Program-made: the position numbers and the translations under genes
Assembly (NCBI RefSeq): GCF_045635475.1
Contig: NZ_JBJGXI010000046.1
Location: 1 to 42,179 of the forward strand
DNA: 42,179 bases
DNA from: JBJGXI01 sp045635475
GTDB taxonomy: Bacteria; Bacillota; Bacilli; Bacillales; Amphibacillaceae
Direction: 5' to 3'
In this document: positions 33,298-41,285 of the stretch, piece by piece
Layout: every line of letters starts with the position of its first letter
Position numbering within the stretch: the stretch's first letter is position 1
Notes under the pieces: generated by a model
Told to the model about the DNA's origin: nothing
Database searches by the model: none
What the model saw: the letters and a program-made list of their open reading frames with translations, nothing else

Positions 33298-34377
33298 ATG
33301 ATTTATAAAGGATTAAAAGGGATTGCTTGTACGGAAACAACGATTAGTAACATTGATGGAGATAAAGGTGAATTAATCTACCGTGGTTATGATGCAAAAG
33401 AACTTGCCGGTAACCACAGCTTTGAAGAGGTTGCTCATCTGTTATGGTATGGGCATTTACCGGATCAAAACGAGCTAGAAGCGTTAACAAAAAAGTTAGC
33501 GTCTAAACGAGAATTGCCTGCTTACATTACAGAAGTGATCAAGCAACTGCCGGAACATGTTGACATGATGAGCGTCATGCGAACGGCCATTTCCGCATTA
33601 GGGTCTCGTTCTTTTCCATGGAAGCCAACTGTGGAACAAGCGATTTCACTTACTGCACTCCTGCCAAGTGTAATTGGATATCGATTAGCACAGCTAGAAA
33701 ACAGAATCTTCACGTATCCAGAAGCATCGTTGGGCCATGTTGCGTATTATTTATTTATGTTATCAGGGAAAATCCCTAGCACTACCCACACACACGCGTT
33801 AGAGGCATACTTCATATTGACGATGGAGCATGGACTAAATGCATCGACATTTTCTGCACGGGTGACAGCGTCAACAGAATCAGATATGGTATCGGCACTA
33901 GTTTCTGCGATTGGCACGATGAAAGGCCCATTGCACGGTGGTGCGCCAACCGGCGTACTTCAATTGTTGGAACACGCTTCCGGCGGGGCAGACATGAAAC
34001 AGATGATCACAGATAAGGTCAACAACGGCGAACGAATTATGGGCTTTGGACATCGCGTTTACAAAACCTACGATCCAAGAGCAATGGCACTCAAGTTAAA
34101 AGTAAAGCAATTAGCAGGACAGGATTCTTGGTTGGATTTAGCGATGCAGCTGGAAGAAGATGCGGTACGTGTTTTAGAAGTTTTAAAACCAGGACGTTCC
34201 TTATACACAAACGTAGAATTTTACGCAGCGGCGATCATGAAGACATTGAATATGGATCCCGCCTTGTTCACCCCTACCTTTACATCGAGTCGCATTGTCG
34301 GCTGGACAACGCATATTATCGAACAGGCAAGTGATAATGTTATCTTTAGACCTTCTTCTGTGTATGTTGGGCAGTAA
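33298..34377 (+). CDS. citA: citrate synthase (minor isozyme, CitA type)
   Basis: 359 aa, the length of Gram-positive CitA/CitZ enzymes (366-372). It condenses oxaloacetate and acetyl-CoA to citrate. Visible active-site blocks: MEHGLNAST (H178), GPLHGGAPTGV (H213), MGFGHRVYKTYDPRA (H252, R253) and LYTNVEFYAAA (E307 where many synthases have Asp; glutamate occurs in some Gram-positive members). TFTSSRIVGWTTHIIEQ near the end is also conserved. Start supported by AAGGAGGG. Divergent LysR gene upstream and hairpin directly downstream make it a single-gene unit. Citrate synthase could also be a methylcitrate synthase by sequence class; the CitR context favours CitA. Confidence 0.93.
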   Translation: MIYKGLKGIACTETTISNIDGDKGELIYRGYDAKELAGNHSFEEVAHLLWYGHLPDQNELEALTKKLASKRELPAYITEVIKQLPEHVDMMSVMRTAISALGSRSFPWKPTVEQAISLTALLPSVIGYRLAQLENRIFTYPEASLGHVAYYLFMLSGKIPSTTHTHALEAYFILTMEHGLNASTFSARVTASTESDMVSALVSAIGTMKGPLHGGAPTGVLQLLEHASGGADMKQMITDKVNNGERIMGFGHRVYKTYDPRAMALKLKVKQLAGQDSWLDLAMQLEEDAVRVLEVLKPGRSLYTNVEFYAAAIMKTLNMDPALFTPTFTSSRIVGWTTHIIEQASDNVIFRPSSVYVGQ

Positions 34378-34415
34378 AGGAGGAGCCTTCTAAGAACACT
34401 TAGGAGGCTTCCTTT
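34376..34415 (+). terminator. terminator hairpin of citA
   Basis: Starts at the stop codon: AAAGGA(gg)AGCCT pairs with AGGCTTCCTTT, the inner CTAAG with CTTAG, loop AACA. The stem is strong but the following T-run is short (CCTTTATAA). Confidence 0.7.
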
Positions 34416-34559
34416 ATAACGGTAGAAACTGAATTATGGAAGCTAGACAAATAAATTTTTCATAAAATAACCATTTTCACCTATCTATTATACTGTTAGA
34501 ATCCCCTTAGACCCGTATCAGTCCAATCCGAGCAAATAATGACAAGAATCACCGTCTTC

Positions 34560-34757
34560 GAAATAGCAAAGTTACTGCTTAATAGAAACATGAGTATCGA
34601 TGAAATATCTGAAATAACAGGGTTAGATAAAATAGAAATTGAAACAATGAAAAACCATTAGGGATAGGGAGTGGTATGCTCTTAGTACGTTTCACTTCCC
34701 CATCGCTCTAAATCAGACGAGGCGCCGGATCCAAGACGTAGATTATATCCATTGCAT
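34560..34757 (+). pseudogene. 3' end of an Rpn-type nuclease gene, duplicated fragment (copy 1)
   Basis: 198 bp that repeat the end of the Rpn remnant at 36,930-37,127 with roughly 90% identity and no net length change. The coding part reads FEIAKLLLNRNMSIDEISEI, TGLDKIEIETMKNH, stop; the shared similarity continues some 95 bp past the stop. Only the helix-turn-helix-like C-terminus of the gene is present. Confidence 0.8.
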
Positions 34758-34795
34758 CATCCTCTTTTCCACTCGCATCTAGAACCTAAAGTATA

Positions 34796-34850
34796 CAAAA
34801 AAATACCTGTAGTTTAATCACTCTTTTTCAAGTGTCCTAACTACAGGTAC
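34796..34850 (-). terminator. intrinsic terminator of opuAC
   Basis: TACCTGTAGTT (from 34,804) pairs with AACTACAGGTA (ending 34,850) around a loop of about 25 bases. On the minus strand it is followed by a run of eight T, 30 bp past the opuAC stop. Confidence 0.8.
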
Positions 34851-34880
34851 CATTTTAGCAGGATTAATAAGGGAACATTA

Positions 34881-35783
34881 TTATTCCTTGGGTTCTAAAT
34901 CTTCAAGAGAATCAATATCCATATAAGACGGTACAGCTAAACCGGTCTTTGCACCCTCTAAGTTTGGTCCCAAATCATCAAACTCACCTTCGTATTGCTC
35001 GTATAAATAAGCGTGTGTTACTGGCATCCATGCTGCTAATGATACATCTGCGATACCAGTTGCTATAGCCTCAAACATTACTGCCGGGTCAACTTGTGTA
35101 AGTGTCACATCAAACCCTTTTTCTTCTAATGCAATTTTAGCAACATTTGCTGTAAAAATCGCATCATCCCATGGTAAAAGCGCGATTTCGATGGAAGTAC
35201 CATCCACAGGATTTACAGCTTTTGTCCATTCTGCTACGATTTCTTTATTGGTACTAGCCCAATCCTTGGCCACTTGTTCAAAATCAGAATCTTGAGCTTT
35301 TAATAATGCATTTTCTAGATCTGGAAGCTCCAAGTGTATGCGATCAAGAATTGTATAAGCTTCAGGCATATCATCCTTTAAACCTTTTCTGGCAATAGTT
35401 TTAATCATTCCTTCATCTCCAAAAATACCTTTGGGATCCTCTAAATATTTTAGATCCCACTTGGCAAACTTGTAATGAGGAGACCATGCACTAAAGATTA
35501 TCGGCTCTTCGTTATCAATAGCTTCACTTAATTCTGTTAACATTGCTCCTGCTGAAGACAGTTCCTGTTCCCACCCAGCGAGGTTATCGTACGAATCTAA
35601 AACTTCTTCATTGGTTTTAGTCTGTCCAGCACCAGGCTCTGTACCGGTAATTGTATACTCTAGTTCTTCACTAACACTTTTTGCTGATTGTTCATTTTCT
35701 TCAATGGATCCACACCCTGTAACAATAAGGGCTAAGGATAAACAAGTAATTAAACCGATATTTTTCCATTTAAAATTCATCAT
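34881..35783 (-). CDS. opuAC: glycine betaine-binding lipoprotein (OpuAC type)
   Basis: 300 aa. Signal peptide with lipobox VTGC (Cys24), so lipid-anchored outside the membrane. Tryptophans W100 (SAWSPHYKF), W205 (LPWDDAI) and W252 (LAAWMPVTH) correspond to the aromatic cage that binds the trimethylammonium group in B. subtilis OpuAC; order and spacing fit OpuAC, including ARKGL, EWTKAVNPVDG and the C-terminal DSLEDL. The protein captures glycine betaine or proline betaine for osmotic protection. The ATPase and permease genes (opuAA, opuAB) are absent here, so it is an orphan binding protein that must use a transporter coded elsewhere. Flanked by copies of an Rpn gene end, hinting at relocation or duplication. 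Confidence 0.9.
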   Translation of the reverse strand: MMNFKWKNIGLITCLSLALIVTGCGSIEENEQSAKSVSEELEYTITGTEPGAGQTKTNEEVLDSYDNLAGWEQELSSAGAMLTELSEAIDNEEPIIFSAWSPHYKFAKWDLKYLEDPKGIFGDEGMIKTIARKGLKDDMPEAYTILDRIHLELPDLENALLKAQDSDFEQVAKDWASTNKEIVAEWTKAVNPVDGTSIEIALLPWDDAIFTANVAKIALEEKGFDVTLTQVDPAVMFEAIATGIADVSLAAWMPVTHAYLYEQYEGEFDDLGPNLEGAKTGLAVPSYMDIDSLEDLEPKE

Positions 35784-36398
35784 ATATAAAATTTACTCCA
35801 TCCTTATGTACTATTATTTCAATCTTACGAACTATTATCCCGCTACTTCTGATGAAACGATCCCCAGCTGGTTGATCTCAAGCATGCAAGATTAATACTA
35901 TACTTATTGGGTTCATGATTCAAACGTCAAATTTAGATATTTCTGTACATATAGTTCGTGAAATCGTGATTAAACGGAGCTTTCAATGAGGCATGTCTCT
36001 TTTGCTTCTTTTTTCTCTATATTACGTGTTACATGTATAATTTTAGTTTTAGTTTGGCGGGATTTCCGACTATAGCTCATCGGGGGAACATGGGGTCAGA
36101 GTAACTGTTCCGTTTTGTGCCATCTCATAACATGCATGTGGGACGAGACGCAGACGCTCTGTTCCACACGAATATTCTTGAATTTAATCACACTTTCCAA
36201 CTAATAGTAGACTGCCCTCATTCGTTCCGATATTGTTGCAGTTGGATCTTGTGTTATTACAAATATCATTTTGCATCTCTAAAAAAGGTTACTAATATTG
36301 GTATTGTTTTTACAATATGCACCGATTAAAATGACAAAACCCTCCCCTTGTAACCTCGCATTAAACATTTTCTCCACTTAGACAACTCACACATTCTA
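35784..36398. other. intergenic region upstream of opuAC
   Basis: No supported gene. It contains the opuAC promoter region (AT-rich next to the start) and, at about 36,090-36,180, a GGGGTCAG word followed by short inverted segments (GTTCCGT...; GACGAGACGCAGACG), similar in style to 9,335-9,360. The plus-strand frame at 36,117 has no ribosome site and reads as non-coding. Confidence 0.4.
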
Positions 36399-37031
36399 TT
36401 GAATAATGGTGAAAATGCAATTGTTTTACCATATTATAAAGGAGGATGTGAATGGAAAACGTTTAATAATCAGGTGTTAAATTTCGCGTATCTCTTATTA
36501 GATGTGAATCGATACAAGAAGGAAGAATTAGTATCCATTTCTAATTTAATGTCATCTGTATTTTTATTAGATCAAGACACACGTGATCCAGACGAAATTT
36601 TCATCCGACTTCGTGATGTTGTTAGTGCTTTGCAGAAGCTAACGCAAGAAGAAGTAACCTTGTTTACAAACTGGTTAAAACAAGTTGTTGTGAAAAGGTT
36701 CTCGCTTGAGGATCAAGTTGAATTGTTAAACATAATGGATAATTCTGAGGCTAGGGAGGGGATAGAAATGTATTCAAATTTGGAAGAAAACCTAAAGAAA
36801 TTAGAGGAAAGAGGCGAACAACGAGGAAAACGAATTGGAGAACAAAGAGGAGAAAGAATAGGGGAACGAAGAGGAGAACGAATCGGAGAACAGCGTGGCA
36901 AAGAATTGGGTTCAAAGAACAAAGCCATTGAAATAGCAAAGTTACTGCTTCATAAAAACATGAGTATCGATGAAATATCTGAAATCACAGGGTTAGATAA
37001 AGTGGAAATTGATGCAATGAAAAACCATTAG
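36399..37031 (+). pseudogene. Rpn-family recombination-promoting nuclease, N-terminally truncated
   Basis: The frame gives 210 residues matching the C-terminal two thirds of Rpn/YhgA-like (PD-(D/E)XK) proteins: LNFAYLLLDVNRYKKEELV, LTQEEVTLFTNWLKQVVVKR, a Gly-Glu-Arg repeat block, then EIAKLLLHKNMSIDEISEIT. The N-terminal nuclease core with its D-E-x-K residues is missing, and no start with ribosome site exists; the upstream bases contain stops in frame. The eight-residue repeat GE(Q/R)RGE(R/K)I is coded by 24-bp tandem units near 36,815-36,905. Rpn proteins promote RecA-independent recombination. This copy is inactive. Confidence 0.8.
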
Positions 37032-37127
37032 GGATAGGGAGGGCAGGCTCTTAGTCCTGTTTCACTCCCCCAACGTTCTAAATCAGACGAGGCGCTGGAT
37101 CCATGACGTAGATTATTTCCATTGCAT
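36930..37127 (+). repeat. 198-bp direct repeat (copy 2), end of Rpn gene
   Basis: Pairs with 34,560-34,757. Shared from GAAATAGCAAAG to ATTGCAT, including the stop codon and about 95 bp of trailing DNA (AAATCAGACGAGGCGC(C/T)GGA). About 2.2 kb including opuAC lie between the copies. Confidence 0.85.
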
Positions 37128-37209
37128 GAACACGAGCCCCTCCTGCTTATATGTGAGTCAATCTTCTATTCGCCATCTCGATATTAGCCCAACGCTTCAC
37201 CTTTTCATT

Positions 37210-37234
37210 ACGAACAGTGGCCAGGCACTGTTCC
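37210..37234. repeat. short palindromic repeat, family 1 (copy c, imperfect)
   Basis: GAACAGTGGCC-A-GGCACTGTTC: the arms pair except for one base near the centre. Same core (GAACAGTG...CACTGTTC) as copies a and b. Confidence 0.75.
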
Positions 37235-37282
37235 TAAGAGTAGATTCCAAATGGCTTTTCGCCTGTTGTCATATATTAATGA

Positions 37283-37322
37283 GGGTACCTAGTACGCCAA
37301 CCATTTGAAGCACCAGGTACCC
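37283..37322. repeat. hairpin repeat, family 2 (copy b)
   Basis: GGGTACCTAGTAC pairs imperfectly with CACCAGGTACCC around about 15 bases. Related to 26,653-26,702 through the GGTAC(C)/ACCAGGT words. It stands 6 bp past the stop of the DUF4145 gene and may end its transcript. Confidence 0.65.
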
Positions 37323-37327
37323 CTGCC

Positions 37328-38443
37328 TTACCCTTGCAACTCCTTCAACTGCATAAACAGCTTCTGAACTGTGCCTACTCCTACTCTGTCATACTTTGCT
37401 AAGATGAGCAGTTCTTGTGGTAATTGTCTCACCTTTTCCATCCCATCTTCTTGCATCTGTCTCAAAAAGTTTGGAAAGCCTTTGAAATTATCTTCGGTCA
37501 ATGGAATTTGCGCTAAATCTTCTGTCATGATGATATAGTCAGATCTGAAGAATATGAGCAGTTCACCAGGTCTCTCCTGCATAATTTGGCGCCGTTCACG
37601 CTCTTCTTTAATGAAGTTTTTTAAATCATTAAAGAATAATTGATCGTTATCTTCCTTATATCTTTTTACGTGATTGTACATGCCTTCTAAATCACTAGGT
37701 AACTCACTCATAATTCGAGCTTGTTGGGCTCCGCCAAGTGCAATCATGAACCGTTCTGCATTTTCAAACCGCTGTGGCAGGAGGAATGCGTCTCGTAAGA
37801 AAAAAGGAATGTCTACTGCTTCCCCTTTATACGTGATCGTTCTAAGGACCGTGTCGCCTGGGATGATAACTGGCTCGACTTCTTCCGCTTCTACCTTTTC
37901 TTCTACTGCTACATTAGTGTCAACTTGGCCGGCAATCTCAGATACCTTTTGCAGCACGGATTCTTGCCACCTATTTAAACTGAACTCGATCTCTTGTATA
38001 TCATACTTATTTGCCGAATTTAAAGCAGGCTCCTGATAACGAGGAATGCCTTTATGCACCGGCCCATAGCTATACATGAACCAATTTGCAAGCAAATACA
38101 ATGACTCCCAGCTAGAAAGAGCTTCAGAATATCGAAATGCTTTTGTGTTGTGCGCGGCATCATTTCCTAGCACTCTCACATTATGTACCGCATCACAAAC
38201 GTCTATTGGCAAAACATCATACGACTGCAATAGCTGAATACGGTCTTTTAACCCATTACAGCCATGATCAGAAATCCCTTCACTCTGAATAACACGATGC
38301 ACAATATCTTCGACGAATGCACGCGCATGCGTTAACATCATTCTCGGGCTAGTAAACACACTATATTCTAACTCTCTACCAAGCGCAGCTAAATCCTTCG
38401 AAATAGGAGTCAAAAATTTATAAAAATAATCATTATTTTCCAT
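37328..38443 (-). CDS. DUF4145-domain protein, possible defence or nuclease-associated factor
   Basis: 371 aa; the ATG eight bases after AAAGG is chosen, with two nearby alternatives (an ATG and a GTG one to three codons upstream). Residues 15-125 match DUF4145: PRMMLTHARAFVEDIVHRVI, LKDRIQLL, VHNVRVLGNDAAHN; this helical domain also occurs at the N-terminus of some type I restriction HsdR subunits. A Glu/Val-rich linker follows (VAVEEKVEAEEVEPVI), then two unrecognised segments, one charged (FFNDLKNFIKEERERRQIM) and a C-terminal helical part (LPQELLILAKYDRVGVGTVQ). Single gene, near a PIN toxin pair. Function unknown; the family is frequent in defence islands. Confidence 0.75.
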   Translation of the reverse strand: MENNDYFYKFLTPISKDLAALGRELEYSVFTSPRMMLTHARAFVEDIVHRVIQSEGISDHGCNGLKDRIQLLQSYDVLPIDVCDAVHNVRVLGNDAAHNTKAFRYSEALSSWESLYLLANWFMYSYGPVHKGIPRYQEPALNSANKYDIQEIEFSLNRWQESVLQKVSEIAGQVDTNVAVEEKVEAEEVEPVIIPGDTVLRTITYKGEAVDIPFFLRDAFLLPQRFENAERFMIALGGAQQARIMSELPSDLEGMYNHVKRYKEDNDQLFFNDLKNFIKEERERRQIMQERPGELLIFFRSDYIIMTEDLAQIPLTEDNFKGFPNFLRQMQEDGMEKVRQLPQELLILAKYDRVGVGTVQKLFMQLKELQG

Positions 38444-38798
38444 CATAAACACCTTTCCAGCAAATCTTTGAAGTTAACATCTTAGTTGAGACTATTTATT
38501 TTATCATAAATAGATAGAAATATAATTTCTGGTAGATAACAAGTGTTGGAATTTTAAAATAGAACAGATACCTGACAGATGATAGTGCTAAGTTCTATAA
38601 ATGTTACTTCCTTACGAATATTGCCATTGCCTTCCTAGCTTCATTGCCTTTTCATTTTGGCAATTTCATCAGCTGTAACAGTTGAATGGATAGAATACGA
38701 CCTATGCTCACCGCAAAGCCAGATTCAAATGGCAGGAAGTATGAAAAAAAATAGAGTTACTGCCCCATCTAACTTAAACGATATTCCCTGTATTCCTT
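38444..38798. other. intergenic region, nothing recognisable
   Basis: AT-rich, no ORF with a ribosome site and no strong hairpin. A short stretch near 38,760-38,785 (CCCCATCTAACTTAAACGA) just past the PIN gene stop has no clear pairing partner. Confidence 0.4.
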
Positions 38799-39524
38799 TC
38801 AAGCAACTTTAAGAATTCTTACTATACCAATCGATTCTTCCGTATAATATGTATGCACAAAATCAGAATCCAACGTTGCAAAATAATTAATTTCGTGTTG
38901 CGTAGTCAATGCAAGATGGATCGCATCCGCCGGACCAAGTTGAAAATATTTAAAATGATTGAGGGCATGATGTTGTGTTGTTTCATCAGAATATGGAGTA
39001 ATAATCCGGAAACCTATTTGTTCTTCAAAGGTAGAGTATATTTGTACACTATTTTTATAATAGTGCTTGAGATAATCTCTATGTTGAGGAAATTGAAGTT
39101 TAAAATCCTTCATAAGCTGTTCAATTGGGTAAATTAATTCACCTGTTTGTACCAACTTTTCTATTCTCTTTTTGGGAACGAGAGAATGAAGGCGCTTTGC
39201 AGTCTCTATATTACCTATTTCATATAAATCTTTATGTGATAAGGGATATGTTGGATTTTTAATAACACTATTAGCAATAGTTAGAACGTTGCGGATATGG
39301 TTCTTAAATAAATTATGAATAACTTCCGTAACAACCATATTACTTATAGCGATACATTTAACTCCATCCTGTTCCCATTTCGAGAATATTTCAGCTACTT
39401 TATCGCCTCGTATATCGTCAGAATCTAAATAAGACAAAATAAAACAAGCATCTAAATAAATTGACGCTTGTCGAAAGTCAATTTCCTTGATTTCTTCATA
39501 TTCTATTACAAAATTGTTAGTCAT
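38799..39524 (-). CDS. PIN-domain toxin (VapC-like ribonuclease)
   Basis: 241 aa. PIN-domain acidic residues: D25 in IYLDACFIL, E67 in SNMVVTEVIHNLF, D200 in LGPADAIHLAL and D219 in FATLDSDFVH, the usual D-E-D-D set that binds metal for RNA cutting. It is longer than most VapC toxins (130-150 aa); the extra 80 residues between E67 and D200 form a basic helical insert with lysine/tyrosine-rich text (HRDYLKHYYKNSVQIY). Its start immediately follows the stop of a 67-aa gene, with GGAAGG upstream, so the two form an operon. Probably the toxin half of a two-gene module. Confidence 0.8.
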   Translation of the reverse strand: MTNNFVIEYEEIKEIDFRQASIYLDACFILSYLDSDDIRGDKVAEIFSKWEQDGVKCIAISNMVVTEVIHNLFKNHIRNVLTIANSVIKNPTYPLSHKDLYEIGNIETAKRLHSLVPKKRIEKLVQTGELIYPIEQLMKDFKLQFPQHRDYLKHYYKNSVQIYSTFEEQIGFRIITPYSDETTQHHALNHFKYFQLGPADAIHLALTTQHEINYFATLDSDFVHTYYTEESIGIVRILKVA

Positions 39525-39728
39525 TTACTTACCTTCCTTATAAAGTTCTACCAATCCTTTTTGAGTCATAGAAGAAACAGCAATATGCTTTCTTAAGTTA
39601 TGGAATTTTGTTTTCTTGGCATTGCCCTGGAATTTTTCATTTTTCACATCTGCTACTGTACCCACATGAATCACCCCTCTTATATTATTATGAAATTTGT
39701 CATAAGGTTCTTTTGGACAATAATCCAT
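39525..39728 (-). CDS. small protein upstream of PIN toxin, candidate antitoxin
   Basis: 67 aa, basic, starts MDYCPKEPYDKFHNNIRGVI and ends VELYKEGK. The ATG is six bases after AAGGAGG. Its stop codon directly abuts the PIN-domain start. No obvious ribbon-helix-helix, AbrB or Phd motif is seen; antitoxin is inferred from order, size and coupling. A KKTKFHNLRKHIAVSSMTQK segment could bind nucleic acid. Confidence 0.6.
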   Translation of the reverse strand: MDYCPKEPYDKFHNNIRGVIHVGTVADVKNEKFQGNAKKTKFHNLRKHIAVSSMTQKGLVELYKEGK

Positions 39729-40006
39729 AAAAATCCTCCTTTTGAAGAAATTATCTATAAATACTATTATCTATACTATTTCCAATCATAGTATTAACTA
39801 AACGAAGCCTTTATAGCAACCACAATATGTTACATCGGGAATTCTTCTGCTCATGGACATTTTAATATTTTTCATCAATCAGATTCTGACACTCTATCTT
39901 ACAGCATATTTGTACCAAGAAATTATATGTAAAAAATGAAACGAATTATTATGACGATATGAACTTATAAAGCACTTACATTTCCTAATACAAATAAGGA
40001 TTTACC
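39729..40006. other. divergent spacer, promoters only
   Basis: No gene. It separates the minus-strand PIN operon from the plus-strand small membrane protein gene and must carry both promoters. Confidence 0.4.
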
Positions 40007-40015
40007 TGGTATAAT
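40007..40015 (+). promoter_or_regulatory. extended -10 promoter element
   Basis: TGGTATAAT matches the extended -10 (TGnTATAAT) perfectly. It lies 137 bp before the small membrane gene and about 67 bp before the possible leader ORF. No good -35 is seen, as is usual with extended -10 sites. Confidence 0.6.
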
Positions 40016-40081
40016 ATAGTTAATATCATGATAAATCGAAATTTTTAAAATAATACGGACAACGAGGAGGGACATCTTTTA

Positions 40082-40150
40082 TTGTTCCGCATCCGCATGG
40101 GGAATCTGTATACCAAAAATTTTATGAGAAAAATAATGAAGAGGTTGTAA
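40082..40150 (+). CDS. possible 22-aa leader peptide
   Basis: A TTG codon about nine bases after GAGGAGGG opens a 22-codon frame, rich in Arg/Lys and hydrophobic residues (begins LFRIRMGNLYTK, ends KIMKRL). Its TAA ends one base before the ATG of the next gene, an arrangement that would couple translation. Codon content is not decisive. It may instead be non-coding leader. Confidence 0.3.
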   Translation: MFRIRMGNLYTKNFMRKIMKRL

Positions 40151-40151
40151 A

Positions 40152-40349
40152 ATGAATAAAATTTTAGCGTTCTCTATTTCAGGAATGGGGTTAACTGGTG
40201 CCGTCCTAATCATCTCGGTGGCTCTATTATTCAACCCTCCAATAGGAAATGTATTGAAGATAGTAACGGCTGGTTCTACAACAGCTTTCGTTATCTTCGC
40301 AGTTTCAGCTCTTGTTCTTCGTCGGCAATTAGATGGAAAAAGAGAGTAA
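40152..40349 (+). CDS. 65-aa membrane protein, unknown function
   Basis: Two hydrophobic helices: residues 5-28 (FSISGMGLTGAVLIISVALL) and 40-57 (GSTTAFVIFAVSALVL), with a basic tail RRQLDGKRE inside. GAAGAGG lies about seven bases upstream of the ATG. A strong terminator follows 27 bp after the stop. Family not recognised. The first helix contains glycines and could be a cleaved signal peptide, though no cleavage motif is clear. Confidence 0.65.
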   Translation: MNKILAFSISGMGLTGAVLIISVALLFNPPIGNVLKIVTAGSTTAFVIFAVSALVLRRQLDGKRE

Positions 40350-40376
40350 TATATTTATTAAATTAATAAAGTCGGT

Positions 40377-40410
40377 ATAAAGGAGTAGACAAATTTGTCT
40401 ACTCCTTTAT
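40377..40410. terminator. perfect palindromic terminator
   Basis: 34-bp perfect palindrome centred on AAATTT: AAAGGAGTAGAC on the left, GTCTACTCCTTT on the right. It ends the small membrane gene's transcript. Confidence 0.8.
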
Positions 40411-40500
40411 GCGCAAGCCCGGCATGGGCTATAACTTGGTGGTGAAAGTCCACTACATTTCATGAATCCCATCAGGTGTACAACTGTCCATCTCATGGGC
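40411..40500 (+). other. possible group II intron scrap
   Basis: GGCATGGGCT followed by CTTGGTGGTGAAAGTCCACTAC resembles conserved 5' structural sequence of bacterial group II introns that I recall from Firmicutes. No intron-encoded reverse transcriptase or domain V is nearby, so at most this is a fragment. Recognition is from memory and uncertain. Confidence 0.25.
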
Positions 40501-40519
40501 CTGGCCCCCTTCAACCACG

Positions 40520-41131
40520 TTAACTAAAATCTTCATCCTCAATCTTCATATCTTTATTATAATACTTCAGATCGTTCTCATTAATCTCTCGTATGACTTT
40601 GCAAGGACTTCCCATAGCTACTACATTTGCTGGAATATCTTTTGTCACGATACTTCCCGCACCGATTACAGTGTTCTCCCCTATAGTAACCCCTGGCAGA
40701 ATAATTGAACCTGCACCAATCCAAACGTTATCGTCAATTTTCACAGGTAGGTTGTACTGTACTCCTTTTCTCCGCAATTCTGGATGAATCGGATGCGTTC
40801 CTGCATCAATCGTCACATTAGGACCAATCATCACATTATTTCCTATGTAAATATCGGTGTCATCCACCAATGTCAAGTTGAAATTGGCGTAAACATCATT
40901 TCCTAAATGTGTATGCCGTCCCCAGTTAGCATGAACTGGTGGTTCGATATAAACGTTCGTTCCTACTTCAGCAAACAGTTTGTGCATTATTTCTTTTCTC
41001 AATTCTCCCTCAGAAGGACGAGTGTGGTTAAAATCATAAAGCACCTCTAGACATTGCGTCTGTTCTTTTATTAACGCTTCATCGTTGCAAAGATATAATC
41101 TTCCACTTTTCATTTTTTCCTTAATTGACAA
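40520..41131 (-). CDS. maltose/galactoside O-acetyltransferase family protein
   Basis: 203 aa from a TTG codon eight bases after AGGAG (LSIKEKMKSGRLYLC); a longer ATG-started frame has no site. N-terminal maltose-acetyltransferase helix region (GRLYLCNDEALIKEQ), then left-handed beta-helix hexapeptide repeats (IYIGNNVMIGPNVTID, VWIGAGSIILPGVTIGENTV IGAGS in two pieces). H in GTHPIHPE corresponds to the catalytic His of LacA/Maa enzymes. It transfers acetyl from acetyl-CoA to a sugar hydroxyl, thought to detoxify non-metabolised sugars. Stands alone; not linked to the sugar operon at the other end. Confidence 0.88.
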   Translation of the reverse strand: MSIKEKMKSGRLYLCNDEALIKEQTQCLEVLYDFNHTRPSEGELRKEIMHKLFAEVGTNVYIEPPVHANWGRHTHLGNDVYANFNLTLVDDTDIYIGNNVMIGPNVTIDAGTHPIHPELRRKGVQYNLPVKIDDNVWIGAGSIILPGVTIGENTVIGAGSIVTKDIPANVVAMGSPCKVIREINENDLKYYNKDMKIEDEDFS

Positions 41132-41285
41132 TTGACTCACTCCTATGATCATCGTTCGTATCGTAATAATACCTATAATCGATTTTAACATACGTTGTTT
41201 TGTTTAACTAAAGCGTACATCGTCTCATTTCCTTCAATTCATGTGTCTGATCCTTTCAAGCTATTTAATGTACCAAACACAAAAC

